This document shows positions 6,794 to 10,287 of a DNA stretch of 10,287 bases, in pieces. The notes beneath the pieces are model-generated. The model did no database searches and was not told the DNA's origin. It worked only from the letters and a program-made list of their open reading frames with translations. Where the stretch lies: positions 1-10,287 of the forward strand of contig DATBFX010000306.1 in NCBI GenBank assembly GCA_036558305.1, read 5' to 3'. Positions within the stretch are counted from its first letter, which is position 1, and every line of letters starts with the position of its first letter. Source of the DNA: DATBFX01 sp036558305. Its GTDB lineage: Bacteria > Chloroflexota > Chloroflexia > Thermomicrobiales > UBA6265. Both the position numbers and the translations under genes were made by a program.

Positions 6794-7505
6794 ATTCTTT
6801 GGCGCCGAATCCGTAGACGAAATATTCGCCAGTTTCATGTCCTTCGAAGGCCATTCCGTGCCGGGCAAATGCCGCGGTGAATTCTGCCGGCGTGCGGAAG
6901 ATCTTGAAGATCGTGTATTCGCGGCCGTCGTTGAGGCGCCGGCGGGTTCGGATTTCACCCGGCGAGGGGATCGGGGAATCGGGTGTCGTGGCCATCGGTG
7001 CCCGGTTGCTGTCGGCCACGAAGACCCGACTGTGCGATCGCAGACTTGCCGCGACCAGGCCCAGGATCGGATCGAGGCGATCGTCCGGGACGTGCGAAAG
7101 AAAGAAGCAGATCGCAACGGCGTCGTGCTCACGGTCGGGGTGCCAGGTGAAGAGGTCGGCCTGGACGTAGGTCACACGATCGGCCAATCCGTCGTTCGTC
7201 AGACGTTCCCGATTTGCCGTGATCATTGCCGGCGAAGCATCGACGGCGGTCGCGTGGGCGGCCGCCCGGGCGAGCACCTCCGTCCAGTTGCCGGTGCCGC
7301 AGGCGAGTTCCAGGACGTCGCCGGCGAATGCGGCCGAGACGAGCGCATCCTGAACCTCGACGATGTCCTGATGCCATCGGGCGTTGGCAGCCGGGCTGTA
7401 GTCGTATCGCCCTAACCGCTCCAGCCAGTCGTCGAACTCGGGAGCCCGCGCCTCGTAATAGTCGATCTGCTCGGCGAGAACCGAATCGGTATCGCGAGTG
7501 CTCAC
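6789..7505 (-). CDS. Class I SAM-dependent methyltransferase
   Basis: 238 residues. The Rossmann-type SAM-binding core has motif I VLELACGTGNW (64-74), the acidic residue Asp89 in TAVDAS after strand 2, QADLF (116-119) and FFLSHVPDD (134-142). The methyl acceptor is unknown. The N-terminal 'EQIDYYEARAPEFDDWLERLGRYD' region suggests a small-molecule or UbiE-like enzyme. The start is GTG, whose bases overlap the aminotransferase TGA (GTGA), with no clear separate ribosome site, so translation is probably coupled. The stop TAG lies within the right arm of an inverted repeat, so the C-terminus may have been set by insertion of that repeat; the catalytic core is intact. Confidence 0.88.
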   Translation of the reverse strand: MSTRDTDSVLAEQIDYYEARAPEFDDWLERLGRYDYSPAANARWHQDIVEVQDALVSAAFAGDVLELACGTGNWTEVLARAAAHATAVDASPAMITANRERLTNDGLADRVTYVQADLFTWHPDREHDAVAICFFLSHVPDDRLDPILGLVAASLRSHSRVFVADSNRAPMATTPDSPIPSPGEIRTRRRLNDGREYTIFKIFRTPAEFTAAFARHGMAFEGHETGEYFVYGFGAKES

Positions 7506-8845
7506 GGAGCATTACCCGCGCTCGCGAACGCCTGATCCAATATCTCAACTGCGTTGTCCACGTCGGACTTCGTAACGATCAGCGGCGGGCAGATGCGCAA
7601 GGTGTTCGCGTGTAGTCCGCCCTTGCCGACGATCAGCCCCCGCTCCTTCGTTGCGTCCATGACACGGAGGGCGAAGTCGGGTGCGGGTTCCTTGGTGGTG
7701 CGGTCCCGGACGAGTTCGACGGCGACCATCAAGCCGAGACCGCGGACGTCGCCGATGATCGGGTGCCGTTCGAATAGGTCGAGCAGGCGCTCTTTCAGGT
7801 GGGTGCCGACGACGCGGGCGTTTTCGCGCAGGTTGTTCGTGGCGATGTAGTTGAGGTTGGCGAGCGCGGCGGTCGTCGCGATCGGGTTGCCGCCGAAGGT
7901 GGAGAGACTGAGCGAGCGGATCGAGGCGGCGAGTTCGTCGGTGGCGACGATGCCGCCGATCGGGATGCCGTTGGCGAGACCCTTGGCGAAGACGACGACG
8001 TCGGGCTCGACGCCGTAGGCCTGGAAACCGAAGTCGCTCACGCCGAGCCGGCCCCAGCCGGATTGCACCTCGTCGCTGATGAATGGGATGCCGTACCGAT
8101 CCAGGATCTCTTTGACCCGCTCGAAGTATTCGGGCGGCGGGGTGATGAAGCCACCGACGCCCTGAATCGGTTCCGCGACAAAGGCGGCGGGGTTGCCGCT
8201 CGTGGTTGTCTGGATCACCGCCTCGACGTCGCGGGCGCAGAGGAGGTCGCAACTCGGGTAGGTTTTTTCCCAGGGACAGCGGTAGCAATAGGGATTGCCG
8301 ACGTAATGGACGTGCAGCGGGGACAGTGTCGTCGAGCGCCAGGGTTGGTGGCCGGAGGCGTTGATCGTGGCGAAGGAGCGACCGTGGTAAGAGTGGCGGA
8401 GGGCGATCAACTCGTTGCTGTTGCGGTTGAGCGTGGTGACGAGGAATGCCGCTTCGTTGGCCTCGGTGCCGCTGTTGGTGAAGAAGACCTTGTTCAGTTT
8501 GGGCGGTGTCATCGCCCTGATCCGCTCGGCGAGCTCGATCTGGGAGCGGATGAGGAAGAGGGTCGAGGTGTGGATGACGCGGTCGAGTTGCGCCTTGATC
8601 GGTTCGGTGATCTCCGGGATCGCGTGGCCGCTCGAAACGGTGGCGATGCCGCCGAAGAAGTCGAGGTATTGCCGACCCGCCCCGTCGTAGACGTACTGCC
8701 GCTCGCCGCGCCGGATCTCGATCGGTTCCGAGTAGTTCAGACCGACGCTCGGGAAGAGGCTCTCTTTGTGGCGGCGGACGAGGTCAGCGGTATCGTCGGG
8801 ACGCTCGGCTGCGACAGCACCGGTTCGGTCGAGCAGGTCGGTCAT
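7502..8845 (-). CDS. Class III PLP aminotransferase (AGXT2 / omega-aminotransferase type)
   Basis: 447 residues, usual for the family. It transfers an amino group from an amine or omega-amino acid to an oxo-acid, such as glyoxylate or pyruvate. Visible motifs are YLDFFGGIATVSSGH (60-74), SGTEANEAAF (125-134) for PLP phosphate, HSYHGRS (151-157), ISDEVQSGWGR (256-266) with Asp258 on the PLP ring nitrogen, and FAKGLANGIPIGG (286-298) with the Schiff-base Lys288. A four-Cys cluster lies at 187, 190, 199 and 203 (CYRC...CDLLC), a spacing that could bind a metal. The AGXT2 assignment rests on overall style; beta-alanine or 4-aminobutyrate substrates remain possible. ATG at 8845 is supported by GAGGAG 8 bases upstream. 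It is first in an operon with the methyltransferase and divergent from the methionine-type gene. Confidence 0.92.
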   Translation of the reverse strand: MTDLLDRTGAVAAERPDDTADLVRRHKESLFPSVGLNYSEPIEIRRGERQYVYDGAGRQYLDFFGGIATVSSGHAIPEITEPIKAQLDRVIHTSTLFLIRSQIELAERIRAMTPPKLNKVFFTNSGTEANEAAFLVTTLNRNSNELIALRHSYHGRSFATINASGHQPWRSTTLSPLHVHYVGNPYCYRCPWEKTYPSCDLLCARDVEAVIQTTTSGNPAAFVAEPIQGVGGFITPPPEYFERVKEILDRYGIPFISDEVQSGWGRLGVSDFGFQAYGVEPDVVVFAKGLANGIPIGGIVATDELAASIRSLSLSTFGGNPIATTAALANLNYIATNNLRENARVVGTHLKERLLDLFERHPIIGDVRGLGLMVAVELVRDRTTKEPAPDFALRVMDATKERGLIVGKGGLHANTLRICPPLIVTKSDVDNAVEILDQAFASAGNAP

Positions 8846-8993
8846 GGGGCTTACTCCTCGGCGCGGTTCGTCATCTGCCGCAAGATACCCGATCCCCGGA
8901 CTTGACGCCGGACGGCACGCGTGGTGTCGTTCCGCTCACGTGGGGAAGCAAACGAGTATGGGGACCTCGTCCCCGACCAGAGGAGTGCGAGAC
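8846..8993. promoter_or_regulatory. Divergent intergenic region with promoters for both flanking genes
   Basis: This 148-bp gap separates two divergent genes. On the minus strand TATCTT (8882-8887 on the plus strand) is a possible -10 for the aminotransferase. On the plus strand TTGACG at 8902-8907 is a good -35 match, followed 17 bp later by a weak TGTCGT. Ribosome sites are GAGGAG at 8854-8859 (minus) and at 8980-8985 (plus). No recognised riboswitch is seen. Confidence 0.4.
8960..8974 (+). promoter_or_regulatory. Leader hairpin before the homocysteine methyltransferase gene
   Basis: GGGGAC (8960-8965) pairs perfectly with GTCCCC (8969-8974) around the loop CTC. The hairpin ends 5 bases before the GAGGAG ribosome site (8980-8985), so it could influence ribosome access or mRNA stability. 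The role is inferred from position only. Confidence 0.4.
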
Positions 8994-10028
8994 ATGGCCG
9001 TTGCGCCCAATTCCGCGATGACCGGTGCCTACCGGCGAATCGACGACCGCCTCAAGGCGGGTGGGATCGTGATCCTCGACGGCGGTATCGGTTCCGAGTT
9101 GCAGGACGCGGGGTATCCCGAGAACGCGGCCGACCGGCCGGCCAACTTTACCTGGGGAACGATCGCGGTTCGCGAAGCGCCGGACAAACTGGTTGAAGTC
9201 CATCGCCGCTACGCCGCCGCCGGCGCCGATGTGCTCGAGACGCATACGTTCGCCCTCAATCGGGTCTACTCCGCGATCCAGAGCGGAAAGCTCGATCTGC
9301 CGAAAGACGAATGGAAACGACTTGCGCTCGATTCGGTCCGCCTCGTCCGCGAAGGCGCCGCGAAGGCCGGTCGCAGCGATGACTACGCCGTCGCCTTCGC
9401 CTGCCGCACGATGGACTGGCCGGCCGATCAACAAGAAGAAGCGCGCGACTACGTCGGCACCTACGTGCCGCTCGACAGGGAGGGGTACCTCAAACCGCTG
9501 GCCGATCTCCTGGCGAACGCCGACGCCGACCACAAACCCGATCTCATCCTGATGGAGATCCAGAAGGAGATCCCGGAGAACCTGGAGTTCCCCGATTACC
9601 AGGTCTTCCTCGACACCGGGATTCCGCTCTGGATTTCCTACCGCCGCAGCGTGGGCAAGATCATCGGCGTCGACGGCGAGACGATCCTGGAGGACGGCGA
9701 TCGCTTCGGGCGGGCTGCCGCCAAATTCGAGGAGATGGGCGCGAGTGCCGTTCTCGTCAATTGCCTGCCTCCCGATCTGATCCACGGCGTCACGACCTGG
9801 TTGCGCCAGTACACCAGCCTCCCGATCGGTGCCTATCCAAACTGGGGTCGATACCTGCGCTACGAATGGGACTGGTCGACGTGCCCGCCGCCCGAAGTCT
9901 TCGTCGGGCACGCGCGTAAATGGGCGGACGAGGGGATGCAGATCATCGGCGGGTGCTGTGGCACCCGGCCGGTGGAGATTCGTGGTCTGGTGGAGGCGTT
10001 CAAGGAGCCGGCGCTGGCCGGTGTGTAG
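8994..10028 (+). CDS. Homocysteine S-methyltransferase family protein (zinc-dependent)
   Basis: 344 residues. The TIM-barrel family (MmuM, BHMT and the MetH N-terminal domain) moves a methyl group to homocysteine, making methionine. Seen here are ILDGGIGSELQ (27-37), LETHTFALNR (81-90), VNCLPPD (255-261) and IIGGCCGTRP (317-326). Cys257, Cys321 and Cys322 match the three zinc ligands of the family. Two motifs deviate: ETHTF where ETNTF is usual, and YPNWG (281-285) where YPNAG is usual. The methyl donor could be S-methylmethionine, betaine, S-adenosylmethionine or another compound. It is too short for full MetH and has no cobalamin domain. ATG at 8994 has GAGGAG 8 bases upstream; the open frame extends back to 8766 but overlaps the divergent aminotransferase. 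Confidence 0.9.
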   Translation: MAVAPNSAMTGAYRRIDDRLKAGGIVILDGGIGSELQDAGYPENAADRPANFTWGTIAVREAPDKLVEVHRRYAAAGADVLETHTFALNRVYSAIQSGKLDLPKDEWKRLALDSVRLVREGAAKAGRSDDYAVAFACRTMDWPADQQEEARDYVGTYVPLDREGYLKPLADLLANADADHKPDLILMEIQKEIPENLEFPDYQVFLDTGIPLWISYRRSVGKIIGVDGETILEDGDRFGRAAAKFEEMGASAVLVNCLPPDLIHGVTTWLRQYTSLPIGAYPNWGRYLRYEWDWSTCPPPEVFVGHARKWADEGMQIIGGCCGTRPVEIRGLVEAFKEPALAGV

Positions 10029-10069
10029 GTCGATCGCCTTCGAGAGGTGTTAGGGGGAATCCCGCGGCC

Positions 10070-10088
10070 CCGGCACTTCAAGTGCCGG
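10070..10088. repeat. Perfect 9-bp palindromic hairpin (CCGGCACTT arms)
   Basis: CCGGCACTT and AAGTGCCGG flank a single central C, 42 bases after the methyltransferase-family stop. It could serve as a transcription end or a REP-type repeat; a T-run is lacking. In RNA the loop would open to at least three bases. Confidence 0.55.
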
Positions 10089-10101
10089 TCTCACCAACAT
10101 A

Positions 10102-10148
10102 AGTCGGCTGAAGCCGACTCGAGAACGGGGTCGAAGAGTCGGCTTCAG
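10102..10148. repeat. Palindromic repeat with AGTCGGCT/AGCCGACT arms
   Basis: CTGAAGCCGACTC (10108-10120) and GAGTCGGCTTCAG (10136-10148) form a perfect 13-bp inverted repeat with a 15-base loop. A competing hairpin pairs 10102-10109 with 10112-10119. Three copies of the AGTCGGCT core in 47 bases look like a dispersed intergenic repeat rather than a simple terminator. Confidence 0.6.
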
Positions 10149-10197
10149 GGATGGTTCAGATGCGTGTCGAAGGACATGACAGTGTTGGCAGGTGACC

Positions 10198-10281
10198 GGC
10201 GGGCTCCGGAGCCGGTATCGTGGGGGTGCTGTACCGCCCGCGCGACCGAGGAGCCCGCCATGCGCCATCCTAGCACCCCCA
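10198..10281 (+). promoter_or_regulatory. Interlocking inverted repeats around a start site (possible RNA switch or pseudoknot)
   Basis: GGCGGGCTCC (10198-10207) is the perfect complement of GGAGCCCGCC (10250-10259), which includes part of the ribosome site and reaches the ATG. TGGGGGTGCT (10221-10230) is the perfect complement of AGCACCCCCA (10272-10281), inside the coding start. The two pairs interleave. A 5-bp stem (10213-10217 with 10232-10236) would place the second left arm in a loop. Functional meaning is inferred. Confidence 0.45.
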
Positions 10282-10287
10282 GCGACC
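10260..10287 (+). CDS. Probable start of a further gene, truncated by the window edge
   Basis: ATG at 10260 follows a strong GAGGAG ribosome site (10248-10253) with 6-base spacing. Only nine codons are visible (MRHPSTPSD), too few to name a product. The structured upstream leader could belong to a regulated gene or to the end of an insertion sequence. Confidence 0.4.

Noticed and set aside
6517..6880. Small open frames across the aldolase/methyltransferase gap
   Set aside because: They read through inverted-repeat arms, lack ribosome sites and show no recognisable protein features.
7799..8905. 368-residue plus-strand open frame opposite the aminotransferase
   Set aside because: Its Asp/Gly/Val-rich composition is typical of a shadow, and the opposite strand has all class III aminotransferase motifs.
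8871..9911. 346-residue minus-strand open frame opposite the homocysteine methyltransferase gene
   Set aside because: No motif, and it is antisense to an intact zinc-site enzyme.
10050..10268. 72-residue minus-strand open frame at the right end
   Set aside because: It runs through several palindromes, has no motif, and overlaps the better-supported ribosome site and ATG on the plus strand.

Overview
The window is GC-rich bacterial chromosome, roughly two-thirds G+C by eye. It holds eight complete protein genes, probably the first codons of a ninth, and several short palindromic repeats. Codon use, the protein styles (TP-rich lipoprotein linker, Tat-like lipoprotein glycosidase, ParB-like regulator) and the repeats suggest a Chloroflexota bacterium, perhaps of the Thermomicrobia/Sphaerobacter type. 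That placement is a guess from style; no marker gene is present. There are no rRNA, tRNA, CRISPR or complete insertion-sequence features.

Layout from left to right. A stand-alone ParB-fold protein (+, 40-975) is separated by a 45-bp palindromic repeat from a convergent three-gene operon on the minus strand (4227 down to 1036). That operon encodes an MFS transporter, a GH3 beta-N-acetylhexosaminidase lipoprotein of the NagZ type and a small lipoprotein. The last two genes overlap by ATGA. Divergent from it, on the plus strand, are a Gfo/Idh/MocA oxidoreductase (4409-5473) and a threonine aldolase (5556-6629). Each is preceded by the same 9-mer containing a TACAAT -10 box. A 137-bp inverted-repeat unit (6657-6793) then separates these from a minus-strand pair: a class III aminotransferase of the AGXT2 type (8845-7502), overlapped by GTGA with a SAM methyltransferase (7505-6789). 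Divergent from this pair is a homocysteine S-methyltransferase family gene (8994-10028). The right end is 230 bp of hairpin-rich non-coding DNA leading to a ribosome site and ATG at 10260.

Biologically, the left operon looks like uptake and trimming of amino-sugar or cell-wall glycans at the cell surface. The right half is amino-acid and one-carbon metabolism (threonine/glycine cleavage, transamination, methyl transfer). These are ordinary accessory-metabolic genes.

The most unusual signals are non-coding. Short GTAGGGGCGG-ended palindromes sit exactly at two gene ends and provide their TAG stop codons. Two perfect 10-bp inverted repeats interlock around the start site at 10260, a topology suggestive of a translation-controlling pseudoknot or switch. 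No multi-gene novel defence or mobile system is visible.
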